The translations under genes were made by a program, and so were the position numbers. The notes beneath the pieces are model-generated. The model did no database searches and was not told where the DNA came from. It saw only the letters and a list, made by a program, of their open reading frames with translations. Below, one piece after another: positions 1-9,604 of a stretch of 64,000 nt of DNA. Every line of letters starts with the position of its first letter. Positions within the stretch are counted from its first letter, which is position 1. The stretch comes from CALHVX01 sp964640725. GTDB taxonomy: Bacteria > Pseudomonadota > Gammaproteobacteria > Pseudomonadales > Azotimanducaceae. The stretch is from contig CAZXIJ010000008.1 of the NCBI GenBank assembly GCA_964640725.1, positions 1-64,000 on the forward strand, read 5' to 3'.

Positions 1-2
1 AT

Positions 3-98
3 GCGGCGACCGATGACGCGCGGGAGATCGGCGGCCTCATCGCGTTCTACGAGCTCCCTGCAAAAAGCGCCGGCGCTGTGGGCGACAACGACCTTTAG
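3..98 (+). CDS. 3' end of an unidentified CDS (partial)
   Basis: An open frame enters from the left edge and ends at TAG 96-98, giving 31 residues that end in ELPAKSAGAVGDNDL. Its stop overlaps the stop of the convergent DUF3604 gene (TAA at 97-95 on the minus strand), the tight tail-to-tail packing seen elsewhere in this window. The fragment is too short to assign to a family. It could be a chance open frame. Confidence 0.35.
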   Translation, partial: AATDDAREIGGLIAFYELPAKSAGAVGDNDL

Positions 99-2008
99 CG
101 GCTTTTGCGCCGGATCCAAATTGGCGAGGCCCAGGCCATTTCCGTGATGGTGGGAGGGTAGCCGGCAGGCGGCTCGCGACCCAGGCGCAGGCTGTCGTAC
201 GTCGTCCAGCGGCAGGTAGGGTTCTGTATCACGCGAACGTAGTAGAACGCGTTGACGTCCGGGTCGTAGGCCGGGTCCTGCCATTGCGCTTTCAGTTCCT
301 TGCGGCCGGCGTCTGCGTTCCAGCGGCAGTTGGTCACGTCGACTGGCGCGCTCTCTGCGGTGCAGCGACCGGTGACCGAATCGATAGGCCCGTTGCCGCA
401 CGCGACGTCATACACGGCTTCCTGGGCCCGCCCGTCTGCCATCCAGCCCTTGATGATCTGGATCTTTGCGAGCGGTGCGCTCTGCGGGTCCTGCAGCGCC
501 CAGGCAAACAGGGACAGGGTTCCGGCCTGGCCCTCGAGGGTGCCGCCCATCGGCACGCCGAGCTGGTAAAGGGTTGCCGTATCGGTCTGCGCGGCGTTGG
601 CGGGCAGTTCGAAGCCCGCGAACACGCGCAGGCGGATCCGGGTGCCGCTGGTGGCGTACACCTCTTTGCGGGCCATGGCGTCAAACAGCGCATCGCGCGT
701 GTTCTCTTTGGCCCAGATGGCAGCCAGCCCCCCTGGATTGTTGCTCAGCTGACTGCGGCGCCCCGGGGACAGGCGCTTTTCTGCAGGGGAGCTGACGTAT
801 CCCGAAGCGCCGCGGAAATCCCACTCTTCGGCATCCCCGGGGTTGGCGTTGTGCGTATCAGTCGAACCAATCAAGCCAAAGGCGAGCGGGTTAAAGCCCA
901 GATCGCTCTCCAGGGCGAGCCCTTTCTTCAGGCCATCGCGCGCCATGGAAGTCCGGAAGATACAGCCGGTGTTCTGGCCCGCCTCGCAGGGCGGCAGATA
1001 CTGCTCGAAGCCGCACTCTTCGTCGGTAGCCCCGGAGGCTGCAGAGCACTCGGAATTGCCCTTGATCTGAAACATCTCGACGATCGGCTCGAAGCGCTGG
1101 CGCAGCTGCCAGTCGGCGTCGCTATAGGGCACGCCATCGATGGTCTCGCTCGCGAACGCCAGGCCCCAGGTCTTGTTCGGGTTGTGGGGGATCGTCAGAA
1201 ACTCGCACTCCGCGGTGCAGGTGGCGGCAAGCTGCTTCCACAGATCGATCTCTGATGCGGCATCGTAGGCGGATATGGCATGCGCCGGGGTGGTCGCCGA
1301 GCGAAAAATGACGTTTCGGTGATGCTTGCCCCGGTCAGCAAGCACCGGGGAGTACTCGTAGCCTGCAAAGGTTGTGAACGTTCCGGGCTGGTTGTGACGC
1401 TCCGCAGCATCTTTGATGATTTGCCAGGTCGTCGCCGCGTAGCCCCTGGCGACGTCCGGGTCGCCGCCGTAGATCGCGAGGTCTTTAACAGGCGGGCGCG
1501 CTTCGCCAGCTTTCCGCAACGCCATGAAGGTTCTGATGGACGGTTGCTCAAAGGCCTGGCAGGCCTCGCGGCTGGCGTCGCTCAGAGCGGGCTGGTCGCA
1601 TGCCAGCTGGCGCCCGAACCCTTCGGCGTGATCCGTGACCGCTGCGAAGTCCAGCGGCCGCGCGAGCTCGATTCGCTCCCCGGTTCCAATTTGCTGGCGC
1701 TCGCCCTTGGCGAAACGATAGGCAGAATCCGCGTCGAGCCGGTTGCCGAACAGGTACGAATCGAAAGACAGGCTGGTGTGGACGTGGAGGTCACCGAAGT
1801 ACAGATTGCTGGTGCCGGCCTGGTGGTCGCTGTCGGGTACCGCATTGGCCGGGCGGTAGAAGCTCAGTTCGTCTTGTGCAGCCACCGTTGACCGCAAGTC
1901 TGACTGTGCCGCAGCGCCCTGCGGAAGGAGCGATCGCTGCGACATGCCGTACACCAACCATGCCGCGCCAATAGCCGCAGCCAGCCCGACCCAGAGGTAC
2001 CAGCGCAT
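95..2008 (-). CDS. DUF3604 domain-containing protein
   Basis: The 637-residue product begins with one hydrophobic N-terminal segment (about residues 5-22), so it is exported or membrane-anchored to the periplasmic side. The mature part starts with a PHP-like metal-binding motif, GDLHVHTSLSFDSY, followed by DFAAVTDHAEGFG. This is the hallmark of DUF3604 proteins, which are common in marine Proteobacteria and have no established reaction; a metal-dependent hydrolase role is an inference from the PHP-like histidines. The ATG is preceded by a strong AAGGAAGGA ribosome site. It stands alone, convergent with the fragment at the left edge. Confidence 0.85.
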   Translation of the reverse strand: MRWYLWVGLAAAIGAAWLVYGMSQRSLLPQGAAAQSDLRSTVAAQDELSFYRPANAVPDSDHQAGTSNLYFGDLHVHTSLSFDSYLFGNRLDADSAYRFAKGERQQIGTGERIELARPLDFAAVTDHAEGFGRQLACDQPALSDASREACQAFEQPSIRTFMALRKAGEARPPVKDLAIYGGDPDVARGYAATTWQIIKDAAERHNQPGTFTTFAGYEYSPVLADRGKHHRNVIFRSATTPAHAISAYDAASEIDLWKQLAATCTAECEFLTIPHNPNKTWGLAFASETIDGVPYSDADWQLRQRFEPIVEMFQIKGNSECSAASGATDEECGFEQYLPPCEAGQNTGCIFRTSMARDGLKKGLALESDLGFNPLAFGLIGSTDTHNANPGDAEEWDFRGASGYVSSPAEKRLSPGRRSQLSNNPGGLAAIWAKENTRDALFDAMARKEVYATSGTRIRLRVFAGFELPANAAQTDTATLYQLGVPMGGTLEGQAGTLSLFAWALQDPQSAPLAKIQIIKGWMADGRAQEAVYDVACGNGPIDSVTGRCTAESAPVDVTNCRWNADAGRKELKAQWQDPAYDPDVNAFYYVRVIQNPTCRWTTYDSLRLGREPPAGYPPTITEMAWASPIWIRRKSR

Positions 2009-2135
2009 CGCTCATCCTTCCTTTTTCTAGCGCTGGAGTGTGTCTGGCGCTTGAGCTGGAAGCAATCTCGTCGGTCAACCTGTGATCGCGATCAGGACGC
2101 GTCAGTTTCGGTCGGTTAGCCTTTGGCGGCGACTG

Positions 2136-2438
2136 CTAGCGCCGGCTTCCCCGGCGCTGCTCCCGGCCGCGCTGGCCGCGCCAGCCAACCCTGTTGCGCC
2201 ACTCACCGGTGCCCAGGCGGATAAAGTTGGGCCGGCCGGTGCGGCGGTTCAATCGCACCTCGACGGGCTTGTCCATGCCGTTGGTGTGTCCGAGCGTAAC
2301 CTCCTCAGCGCTTTCTGGTGCCATTGAGGCGTGGCCGAAATGTGTTTGCCCGTCTGCGTCTTGCCAGCGAACGATGTCGTCCGCCCATACCCAGGCCGCG
2401 ACCGCCCACAGCAGGGCGCCCACCATCCATCTCTTCAT
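2136..2438 (-). CDS. Small DUF4124-type periplasmic protein
   Basis: The 100-residue protein has a cleavable signal peptide (MKRWMVGALLWAVAAWVWA) directly followed by DDIVRWQDADGQTHFG, the short W-x-D-x-x-G-x-x-HF(G/S) motif of DUF4124, a small domain frequent in gammaproteobacterial envelope proteins. The C-terminus is rich in Arg and Gly. A GGGGGAG ribosome site lies about 7 bases before the ATG. Function is unknown. It is transcribed away from the SnoaL-like lipoprotein on its right. Confidence 0.75.
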   Translation of the reverse strand: MKRWMVGALLWAVAAWVWADDIVRWQDADGQTHFGHASMAPESAEEVTLGHTNGMDKPVEVRLNRRTGRPNFIRLGTGEWRNRVGWRGQRGREQRRGSRR

Positions 2439-2658
2439 GCCGTAACTCCCCCGAGTTTTGGTACTTTTTTCGTCACGGTGGTGTTAGCCACCGGGCATTG
2501 AGAATATCGGGCCGCTGCGGCCGGCGTTGCGCCAGTTTGTGCTGCGCTCGAAGAGGCTTGTAAGCAGCTTTGAAGGAGCCAGCGTTTTCAGCGCTTTCCC
2601 AAGGCCAGCCCTCGCGGTTACAGTCCCTGGCGATCGGTTTGAAGTGAAAGAGGTGTCA

Positions 2659-3162
2659 ATGGGCTCGCGCAACCGTCTGTGGCTCATCGTTGGCGGGCTG
2701 CTGATTCTGTCGTCCTGCGCGAGTCAGCCGCGGGGCGGTCAGGACCCGACTGTGCTGCGCCAGACTGGCGAGCGGTGGAGCCAGCACTATCGGGACCGAG
2801 ACCTGGACGCGCTGATGCGGCTGTACGTCGACGACGCGATGGTGGCCCTGCACAATCAGCCGGCGCTCTACGGCAAGGCGCAGATCCGGGCTTACTTCGC
2901 CGAGCGGTTCGCGCAGGGCGAGAGCCAATCGACCTTCGAGCTGGCGTACGAGCAGATCGAGTTCCACGGACAGGTCGCGCACATCGTCAGCAAATACTGG
3001 CTGCGCGCTCAGGACCCTTCGAGCGGTGCGATCGTCAGCGATGCCGGCAGGTCACTGCTGATCTACCGCTTTGAGCAAGGTCAGTGGAAGATCGCTGTCG
3101 ACATTGATCAGGCGACCCCGGACGTTGGCTGGCCATCGCCCGGCGGGTTGCTGGATCGCTAA
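2659..3162 (+). CDS. SnoaL/DUF4440-like lipoprotein
   Basis: The 167-residue product starts with a lipoprotein signal (LLILSSC, lipidated Cys about residue 18). The rest reads as a small alpha+beta NTF2-like barrel: LRQTGERWSQHYRDRDLDALMRLY, then VALHNQPALYGKAQIRAYF, and a closing LLIYRFEQGQWKIAVDI. This is the pattern of SnoaL-like/DUF4440 proteins. The ATG at 2659 is chosen over the upstream open frame because AAAGAGG sits just before it and the lipobox follows at the right distance. It may bind a small molecule at the outer membrane; no catalytic residues can be assigned. Confidence 0.75.
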   Translation: MGSRNRLWLIVGGLLILSSCASQPRGGQDPTVLRQTGERWSQHYRDRDLDALMRLYVDDAMVALHNQPALYGKAQIRAYFAERFAQGESQSTFELAYEQIEFHGQVAHIVSKYWLRAQDPSSGAIVSDAGRSLLIYRFEQGQWKIAVDIDQATPDVGWPSPGGLLDR

Positions 3163-3179
3163 GAGGCATTCCGGCGGGG

Positions 3180-4937
3180 CTAGCGGTCGGATCGAGCCTG
3201 GTACCGCAGCTGTCCGCCCACCACAGTCATGGTGACCTGGCCCCGCAGCAGGCCGTCCGGATCAGTGTCAGCGACCACAAGGGGGTCGATGTCCATTGCC
3301 GTCAGATCGGCCCACAGCCCCGGGGCGATGCGGCCTGTCTGCGCCTCCCGAAACGCCGCGAAAGCCGCGCCGCTCGTGTAGGCGCGCAACGCCTCTTCCA
3401 TCGTGACGGCTTGTTCGGGGTACCAGCCGCCCGGCGGGGCCTTGTCCTTGTCGCGGCGAGTTACGGCAGCGTGCAGCCCGTAAAAGATGTTGTGGTCGGA
3501 GCCGGGATTGTCGGCATTGAACGTGAGGGCGGTGTTCTGCGCCAGGAGCGAGCGCCAGGCGTAGGCGCCCTGAATGCGCTGCGCGCCAAGGCGGTCTTCG
3601 GCCCAGCGCTTGTCCTCCACTGCGTGGGGCGGTTCCATAGAGGCCACCACCCCCAGTTCCGCCAGACGTGGCAGGTCGTCCGGGTGCAGCACCTGCGCAT
3701 GCTCGATGCGGTGCCGGCCGACTCGGCCGCTGTCGCGCTGCACCGCCTCGATAAAGTCCAGAACCTCGCGGTTGCCGGCGTCGCCGATCGCGTGAATGCC
3801 GACCTGAAAGCCGGCGTCCATGAGCGCTCGCGTGAGTGCCTGATTGAAGCCGTAGCCATCCCCGCTGATCCCGCGGTGCTGGGGCTGGTCTGCGTAGCCC
3901 TCGAGCAGCCGGGCGCCGCGGGAGCCGAGCGCGCCGTCGTAGTAGGCTTTGACGGATCGCGTCACCAGCATCGAGTCGCTATCGGTATCCGGGCCGCGCT
4001 CAAGCCACTGCTTTGCCAGCGCTTCATCCCGAACGGACAGCATGGCGTAAAAGCGCAGCGGCAGTCGTGCTTCAGCCTCGAGCTTTTCGAGCACGGCCAT
4101 GTGTGCGGCCGGCGTGCCGGCCTCGTGGACCGTGGTGTAGCCATTGCGCGCCATGTCCTCGAGCGCCTTGAGCAGGTCGTCTTCAAGCTGCGCGGGCGAT
4201 CGGGCGGGCAGCCGGTCGTTTACCAGAGTCGTTGCGCGGTTGAGGAAGAGCCCGTTCGGCTCTCCATCGGTGCCGAGTCGCATTTCGCCGCCCACGGGCA
4301 CTGCGGTCTCTGCAGCGATACCGAGCTCATCCAGGGCGGTCTGATTCACCCAGACCGCAAAGCCGTGCAGGCTCTTCAGGGCCACGGGGTGATCGGGCAC
4401 CGCGGCCGACAGCAGCGTTTTGCTCGGATAGCGGTTGGCCCACGCGCCTTCGTCCCAGCCCTGGCCGAGCACCCATTGCCCGGGTCGCTGCTCCTGCGCC
4501 GCGGCGGCGAGCAGCGCCACCGCCTCTGCCTCGGTCTCGACATCGACCAGGTCAACGGTGTTGAGCTTGGCGCCCAGCTCGAACACATGGGTGTGCGAGT
4601 CGGCGAGGCCTGGGAGCAGGGTTTGGCCTTGCAGGTCAATCTTCCGGGTCTGCGGGCCCGCGAGGGCCAGCATTGCTGCGTCACCGCCCACGGCAACGAT
4701 CAGACCGCCGCGGACTGCGACAGCGCTGGCGTCAGGCTCCCAGCCGCCGTCGGTATGCGGGGATTGCGCCGCCGGTTGGCCGTCGGCACCTGCCGGCGCA
4801 GGCCAGTCGAAGGTGTAGACCCTGGCGTTGTGCAGGATCAGATCTGCCGGCAGGGAGACCTCAGCTTTGTTGTCAGCGCCGCAACCGGCAAGCATGAGCG
4901 TGACGAGAAACAGGATCGATCGCAGGGCTCGCGACAC
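3180..4937 (-). CDS. Amidohydrolase family protein (YtcJ-like), lipoprotein
   Basis: The 585-residue product resembles YtcJ-type amidohydrolases: LILHNARVYTFDW near the N-terminus, LLPGLADSHTHVFELG (metal-binding H-x-H), a central YYDGALGSRGA, HAIGDAGNREVLDF, and HNIFYGLHAAVTRRD towards the end. The chosen start is GTG at 4937-4935 because the next residues form a lipoprotein signal (LFLVTLMLAGC) and AAGGA lies 9 bases upstream; the open frame extends 53 codons further without a signal. It probably hydrolyses an amide or cyclic substrate at the envelope. It is divergent from a lipoprotein gamma-glutamyltransferase, so the pair may share peptide or amide scavenging; that link is inference. Confidence 0.85.
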   Translation of the reverse strand: MSRALRSILFLVTLMLAGCGADNKAEVSLPADLILHNARVYTFDWPAPAGADGQPAAQSPHTDGGWEPDASAVAVRGGLIVAVGGDAAMLALAGPQTRKIDLQGQTLLPGLADSHTHVFELGAKLNTVDLVDVETEAEAVALLAAAAQEQRPGQWVLGQGWDEGAWANRYPSKTLLSAAVPDHPVALKSLHGFAVWVNQTALDELGIAAETAVPVGGEMRLGTDGEPNGLFLNRATTLVNDRLPARSPAQLEDDLLKALEDMARNGYTTVHEAGTPAAHMAVLEKLEAEARLPLRFYAMLSVRDEALAKQWLERGPDTDSDSMLVTRSVKAYYDGALGSRGARLLEGYADQPQHRGISGDGYGFNQALTRALMDAGFQVGIHAIGDAGNREVLDFIEAVQRDSGRVGRHRIEHAQVLHPDDLPRLAELGVVASMEPPHAVEDKRWAEDRLGAQRIQGAYAWRSLLAQNTALTFNADNPGSDHNIFYGLHAAVTRRDKDKAPPGGWYPEQAVTMEEALRAYTSGAAFAAFREAQTGRIAPGLWADLTAMDIDPLVVADTDPDGLLRGQVTMTVVGGQLRYQARSDR

Positions 4938-5083
4938 AGCGGTATTCCTTGATGGGGTCGAGATTGACTGTGCCAGCAGGATTGGACGGTGGCCAGCAGG
5001 CAGTCCCCCAGGACGCCGCGCTGCTGGTTTGTGCCGGTTCGCCAAACGCGTTTGAATGGCGAAAAGCACAGAACGGAACTGCG

Positions 5084-6862
5084 ATGTTGTTTCCAAAATG
5101 GCGTGATGGGCTGCTGGCGCTGGCCCTGGTCGGAATGGTCGCGTGCACCACCGAGATGGCCGATGTCGCCGAGGCAGTGCCGGCAGCAGCCGTGCCCGCG
5201 CCGGTCCCCGGAATGGTGGTCACCGCGAACGCGCAAGCCACGCAAACCGGGGTGGCGATCCTGGAGGCGGGCGGGTCTGCCGTGGACGCTGCGGTCGCGA
5301 TCGAAGCCGTCTTGAGCCTGGTGGAACCGCAAAGCTCCGGGTTCGCCGGCGGGGCGTTCATGACCTATCTGGACGCGGCCACGGGCAAGGTCACTGTGTT
5401 TGACGGTCGCGAAACCGCGCCGGCCGCGGCTGACCCGGCCCAGTTTGTTCAGGCCGATGGCAAGCCCATGGGCTTTTTGCCGGCCAAGGTCAGCGGGCTG
5501 TCGACCGGTGTGCCCGGGGTAGTAGACATGTTGGCGCTGGCCCAGGCGCAGCATGGCCGTCTGTCTTGGGCAGAACTGCTCGAGCCGGCCATTGCGTTGG
5601 CGGAGGAAGGCTTTGCGGTAACGCCCCGGTTGGCGGGAATGCTGGCGCGGTTCGGTCGCTTTCTGCCGCAGGACCCAGCGCAAGGCCCGGTCGACGCGTA
5701 CCGCTACTTCCACGATGCGCAGGGCGCTCCGCTCGCGGCGGGCCATGTGCTACGCAACCCCAAATACGCAGCTACCCTGCGATTGCTGCAACAGAATCAC
5801 CGCGCCCTGTACGAAGGGCCGCTGGCCGAGGCGATCGTAGCGGCAGTCGCGCAGGCGCCGCGGGCCGGCGCGATGACCCTGGACGATCTGGCGTCCTACG
5901 AGGCGCTGGAGCGAGCGCCGCTGTGCTTTGGCTACCGTGGCAAGCGACTCTGTGGCCCGCCCCCGCCATCATCCTGGGTGGCGGTTGCAGAGATCCTCGG
6001 GCTGCTGGCGCAAGGCGGGACCTTTGGGCCTGGGGGCGCTGCGACCCCGGGCAACTGGGCGCTGTTCGCCGAGGCGCAGCGGCGCGCCTACGCGGATCGG
6101 GATTACTACGTGGCCGATGACGCGTTCGTGCAGGTCCCGCTCGAGGGGTTGCTGAATCCTGAATACCACAAGGAACGGGCGCGGGGCCTGGCGGAGCAGG
6201 GCGCCAAGGCACCGATTCAGCCTGGCGATCCCTGGCCTTTTGACTCGCATGCCAAGGCGCTGGCCCACGGTGCTGATGCGACCCTCGATATCGCGGGCAC
6301 CACCCATTTCGTGGTGGTCGACGATGCCGGCAATGTCGTCTCTATGACGGCAACGGTGGAGAGCATTTTCGGATCCACGCGCATGGTCGGCGGCATGTTC
6401 CTGAACAACGAGCTCACGGATTTCTCTTTCCTGGCCGCAGATGAGGCCGGTCGGCCCATCGCCAATGCCGTCGCTGGCGGCAAGCGGCCGCGCTCGTCCA
6501 TGTCGCCGACCATCGTGCTCGACGCCGATGGCCGCTTTCTGCTCGCCACCGGTTCGCCTGGCGGCAACAGCATCATTGCCTACACCGCGAAATCCCTGGT
6601 GGGCATTTTGGACTGGGGCCTGTCGCCGCAGGCAGCCACAGCTTTGCCCAACGTCGTCGCGCGCGGCGATGTGGTGCGCGTCGAAAAGGACCGGGCCACG
6701 CCGGCGCTCATTGCGGCGTTGGAAGCCTACGGGCAGAAAACTGACGCGACGCGCGGCGAGAATTCTGGTCTAAGCATCGTGCTTCGCCATCCGGACGGCC
6801 GTCTGGAAGGCGGTGCAGATCCGCGGCGGGAAGGCGTCGTCGGCGTCCCGGGCCGCCGCTAG
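5084..6862 (+). CDS. ggt: Gamma-glutamyltransferase, lipoprotein form
   Basis: The 592-residue protein carries a lipobox (ALALVGMVAC) and then the gamma-glutamyltranspeptidase fold: VVTANAQATQTGVAILEAGGSAVDAAVA, SSGFAGGAF, the autoprocessing site GTTHFVVVD with nucleophile Thr about residue 406, FLNNELTDF, and SPGGNSIIAYT near the C-terminus. The enzyme class moves or hydrolyses the gamma-glutamyl group of glutathione and related peptides and matures by self-cleavage before the Thr. The start at 5084 places the lipobox correctly; the upstream open frame lacks a signal sequence. About 146 bp separate it from the divergent amidohydrolase. Confidence 0.93.
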   Translation: MLFPKWRDGLLALALVGMVACTTEMADVAEAVPAAAVPAPVPGMVVTANAQATQTGVAILEAGGSAVDAAVAIEAVLSLVEPQSSGFAGGAFMTYLDAATGKVTVFDGRETAPAAADPAQFVQADGKPMGFLPAKVSGLSTGVPGVVDMLALAQAQHGRLSWAELLEPAIALAEEGFAVTPRLAGMLARFGRFLPQDPAQGPVDAYRYFHDAQGAPLAAGHVLRNPKYAATLRLLQQNHRALYEGPLAEAIVAAVAQAPRAGAMTLDDLASYEALERAPLCFGYRGKRLCGPPPPSSWVAVAEILGLLAQGGTFGPGGAATPGNWALFAEAQRRAYADRDYYVADDAFVQVPLEGLLNPEYHKERARGLAEQGAKAPIQPGDPWPFDSHAKALAHGADATLDIAGTTHFVVVDDAGNVVSMTATVESIFGSTRMVGGMFLNNELTDFSFLAADEAGRPIANAVAGGKRPRSSMSPTIVLDADGRFLLATGSPGGNSIIAYTAKSLVGILDWGLSPQAATALPNVVARGDVVRVEKDRATPALIAALEAYGQKTDATRGENSGLSIVLRHPDGRLEGGADPRREGVVGVPGRR

Positions 6863-6876
6863 CGACGCACCGCCGG

Positions 6877-9126
6877 TCAGGGCGCAGCTGGCAGCGGCGC
6901 CGCGGGCGCCTCTTGCTGCTGGCGAAATCGGGCGCAGGCGGATCCCGCGTTCAGCGCACGCTTGGCAAGACCTTCGGCGAGTATCGACACGCCCCCGGTG
7001 GACAGCGCCGCGCCGATCGCGGCCCCGCTTTTGAGGAGACCTGCCGCGTCTGCTGTAGGCCTGGGTTGGGCCAGGGTGCCGCCTAGTTTCAGAAACTTGA
7101 CCAGTGAGCCGACGTTAATGCCGATACCAGACTTGGCATTGGGAGACAGGGTCAGGCCGATCTTTTCAGTGCCCAGGTCAACGGTGCCGTTGCCCACGAT
7201 CTCCATCTTGCTGGTCTCGACAACCAGGTTGTTGCTGGTCGTCATCACCCCTTCTTCGACGTCGAAGTGCGCAAGCGCGCAGACCAGCTCCGTGCTGGGG
7301 TCTTCACGCACAAATGGGTTGAGCTTGCTCAGAGTCTCCATGACCAGATCGCTGCCGGCGAGCTCGATGAAGTCGTTCATCAGCCGCGCATCCTCGGCCA
7401 TGAAAGTGATGCGGCCACCCAGCGCAGAAGCTAGGTCAGCGGCGCTGACACCTTCGCTCTGCAGCGCCAGCAGCACTTCCAGCTCGCCGCCGGTCAGCTC
7501 TTCCTTGGGCACCAGACCGAAGGCCTCGATGGCGACGCCGTCCAGCTCGAAGGCCAGGGTAGGGCGGACGCCGGGCTCGCTCTGATTGGTTGGTCGCTCC
7601 AGCTTGAGACTGCCGTTGAACCCACCGCCACCGAACACGGCGGACAGCGGCGCCAGCTCCATGCCGGTTGAAGTGCTGTTCAACGCGATGCGCAGATCCT
7701 CAAACTGTGCGTCCTGCAACGTCAGCTGTGCAGCATTCAAAGTCAGAGCGACCTCGGCCGTATCCAGCCACTGCCAGTCGACCGGGGTTGCGGAAAAAAC
7801 TCTGGGGACTTCCGGGCCGCCCTCTTCGGTGGCTGCGACCCGCTCGCTCTGCGCTGCCGTTTCGTCCTCCGGTGCCTCGGCCGACGGCGCTGCCGTTGTC
7901 TCGGCGCTGGTATCGCCAGGCGCGGTATCGCTGCCCGCAACAAGCGGTACGAACAGCGCCTCGGCATCGATTGCGCCCTGCAGGCTGAGCGTTGGCGTCG
8001 TGCCCAGGCTCAGCGCCCCGGTCCAGCTGTTGCGCGGAGATTTGAACACCCATTCGGTGATGGCGAACAGCATCGCGTCGACTGCGTAGCGGGCGCTGGT
8101 GCTGATCGGGAACAGCTGCTGCGGCTTGAAGGGGGCGGTCGGCAGATCCGGGTGCACGCCGTCGCTCTCGAGTTTCAGCGCGCCGCTGAGCTTGCTCGCA
8201 GCGGGATCGTAGCGTCCGCTGGTGGTGACCTGAGTTTGGTGGACGCGAAGGTCCAAGTCATAAGCGGGCCGCGTGTTCAGTGACTGAACAGTGCCGCTGA
8301 TGGCGAGCGGCAGCGGCTCGGACCAGCGTTTGTTTTCGTAGCGGCCGGTCAGGTCGGTGACTCGCAGCTCGTCGATGGCTGCGCTGGGACCCGCGTCGAT
8401 GCGTCCGGACTCCAGGTACAGCTGATGCTCGTCTTCCCCCAGCAGCACCACGGCGTCGCCTGCTTCCACCACAAGGGTCGCCCGCTCGCCCGTCTCGAGC
8501 GTGCCCTCGAAGGTGCCCTGGGCCCGCAGCGCAGCGTCGTCTACCGGGGCGACGTCAAAGGTGAGCCGTGTCTCCAGCGCCCGCCCGGTGGGCGTTACGG
8601 TCCCTTCGAGCGCCAGGGTGTGCGACGGGATATTGGCGCTGGCGGTCAGCTCGATCCGGTCTTCGCTTTGCTCTGCGGTAAAGCTGAGCTGCATGGGAGA
8701 GTCGCCCTCGATGGCCAGCTCGCCGATTTTCAGCGTCTCGAAAGTCAGGTACGGGCGCAGGTCCACGAGCGCAACGGGGCCGGACTCCGCAGGCGTTGGC
8801 TCGCCTGTTTGCCGCACGCGCAACGTTTCGATGGCGACGTTCCAGAACGCGCGATCGCGCCACCAGGCGCTCGGGTCCAACCGCGCATTGAGATCGGCGA
8901 TATCGATGTCCTGGGTCTCGGTCGTGATCCGGACCTGGGGCGAGCGCAGGCTGAGCGGCCAGAAGCTGACGGTGAGCCCGGGCGCCTCGATAGCGGCGGC
9001 CTCCTGCGCAGCATTGGCGATGCCGACAGCCAGCTGGGGCCGCAGCTTCAGCACCCCCAGCAGGAGAACGATCAGGATTGCGAGTGCTGCGAGAGCCCAC
9101 AGCAGCCATCGGGCGAGTTTTTTCAT
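6877..9126 (-). CDS. AsmA family protein
   Basis: The 749-residue product has one N-terminal membrane anchor (LLWALAALAILIVLLLGVLKL) and a long beta-rich body. The C-terminal part carries the AsmA signature region (LVCALAHFDVEEGVMTTSNN, VVETSKMEIVGNGTVDLGTE, GGTLAQPRPTADAAGLLKSG). AsmA-like proteins are inner-membrane-anchored periplasmic proteins linked to lipid transport and outer-membrane assembly. A low-complexity Ala/Glu/Thr segment around residues 400-440 separates the two halves. The gene ends 14 bp from ggt, convergent with it. Confidence 0.88.
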   Translation of the reverse strand: MKKLARWLLWALAALAILIVLLLGVLKLRPQLAVGIANAAQEAAAIEAPGLTVSFWPLSLRSPQVRITTETQDIDIADLNARLDPSAWWRDRAFWNVAIETLRVRQTGEPTPAESGPVALVDLRPYLTFETLKIGELAIEGDSPMQLSFTAEQSEDRIELTASANIPSHTLALEGTVTPTGRALETRLTFDVAPVDDAALRAQGTFEGTLETGERATLVVEAGDAVVLLGEDEHQLYLESGRIDAGPSAAIDELRVTDLTGRYENKRWSEPLPLAISGTVQSLNTRPAYDLDLRVHQTQVTTSGRYDPAASKLSGALKLESDGVHPDLPTAPFKPQQLFPISTSARYAVDAMLFAITEWVFKSPRNSWTGALSLGTTPTLSLQGAIDAEALFVPLVAGSDTAPGDTSAETTAAPSAEAPEDETAAQSERVAATEEGGPEVPRVFSATPVDWQWLDTAEVALTLNAAQLTLQDAQFEDLRIALNSTSTGMELAPLSAVFGGGGFNGSLKLERPTNQSEPGVRPTLAFELDGVAIEAFGLVPKEELTGGELEVLLALQSEGVSAADLASALGGRITFMAEDARLMNDFIELAGSDLVMETLSKLNPFVREDPSTELVCALAHFDVEEGVMTTSNNLVVETSKMEIVGNGTVDLGTEKIGLTLSPNAKSGIGINVGSLVKFLKLGGTLAQPRPTADAAGLLKSGAAIGAALSTGGVSILAEGLAKRALNAGSACARFRQQQEAPAAPLPAAP

Positions 9127-9162
9127 GGTTCGCAGGATACCAGCCGCAGGCGCCGGGTTCCT

Positions 9163-9501
9163 TCAGGCGTAGACCGTAAAGCCCCCTTCACTCACATCCA
9201 GCAGGGTCTGAGCCTCCTGGGGCAGAGCAAGGATGTCGGCTGGCTCGTTGGTCACCAGCTGGTTCTCCAGGGGACGCAGCCAGCTGGCAACATAGCCCAG
9301 GTACAGCAGGGCACTGCCGCGGGGCATGACTGCGAAGGCGACGTCCTCCGGCTTCGGTGTGCGGCCCGCAGGCCAGCGATGGCTGCCGGGCGCAACGCAG
9401 GTCGCGCCGTTGTCCCGGGTGAAATCCGTCAGTGCAATCCTTGCGCATGCGGTCTCGCTCTGGCCGGGATTTGGCCCGATCTTACCCTGAGAGCTGCGCG
9501 T
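9163..9501 (-). pseudogene. Phytanoyl-CoA dioxygenase (PhyH) family remnant
   Basis: Read on the minus strand, the frame closed by TGA at 9165-9163 gives the tail of a PhyH-type Fe(II)/2-oxoglutarate dioxygenase: ARIALTDFTRDNGATCVAPG, SHRWPAGRTPKPEDVAFAVM, then PRGSALLYLG directly joined to YVASWLRPLENQLV. Family members normally have about 20 residues between LLYLG and the Y..SWLR..ENQ motif, including the second metal-binding His; these are missing. The whole N-terminal half with the HxD motif is also absent and an in-frame stop lies at 9504-9502. No start codon with a ribosome site is available. This is a decayed gene with an N-terminal truncation and an internal deletion. Confidence 0.75.
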
Positions 9502-9604
9502 TCAGGCCAGCAACATCCGTCAGCAACCACTCGCGGACGCGATGCGCCGCAGCGAAGGACCAGGAACAGCAGCGTTAACCGGTGCCGGAGGCGCCGTCGG
9601 GAGG

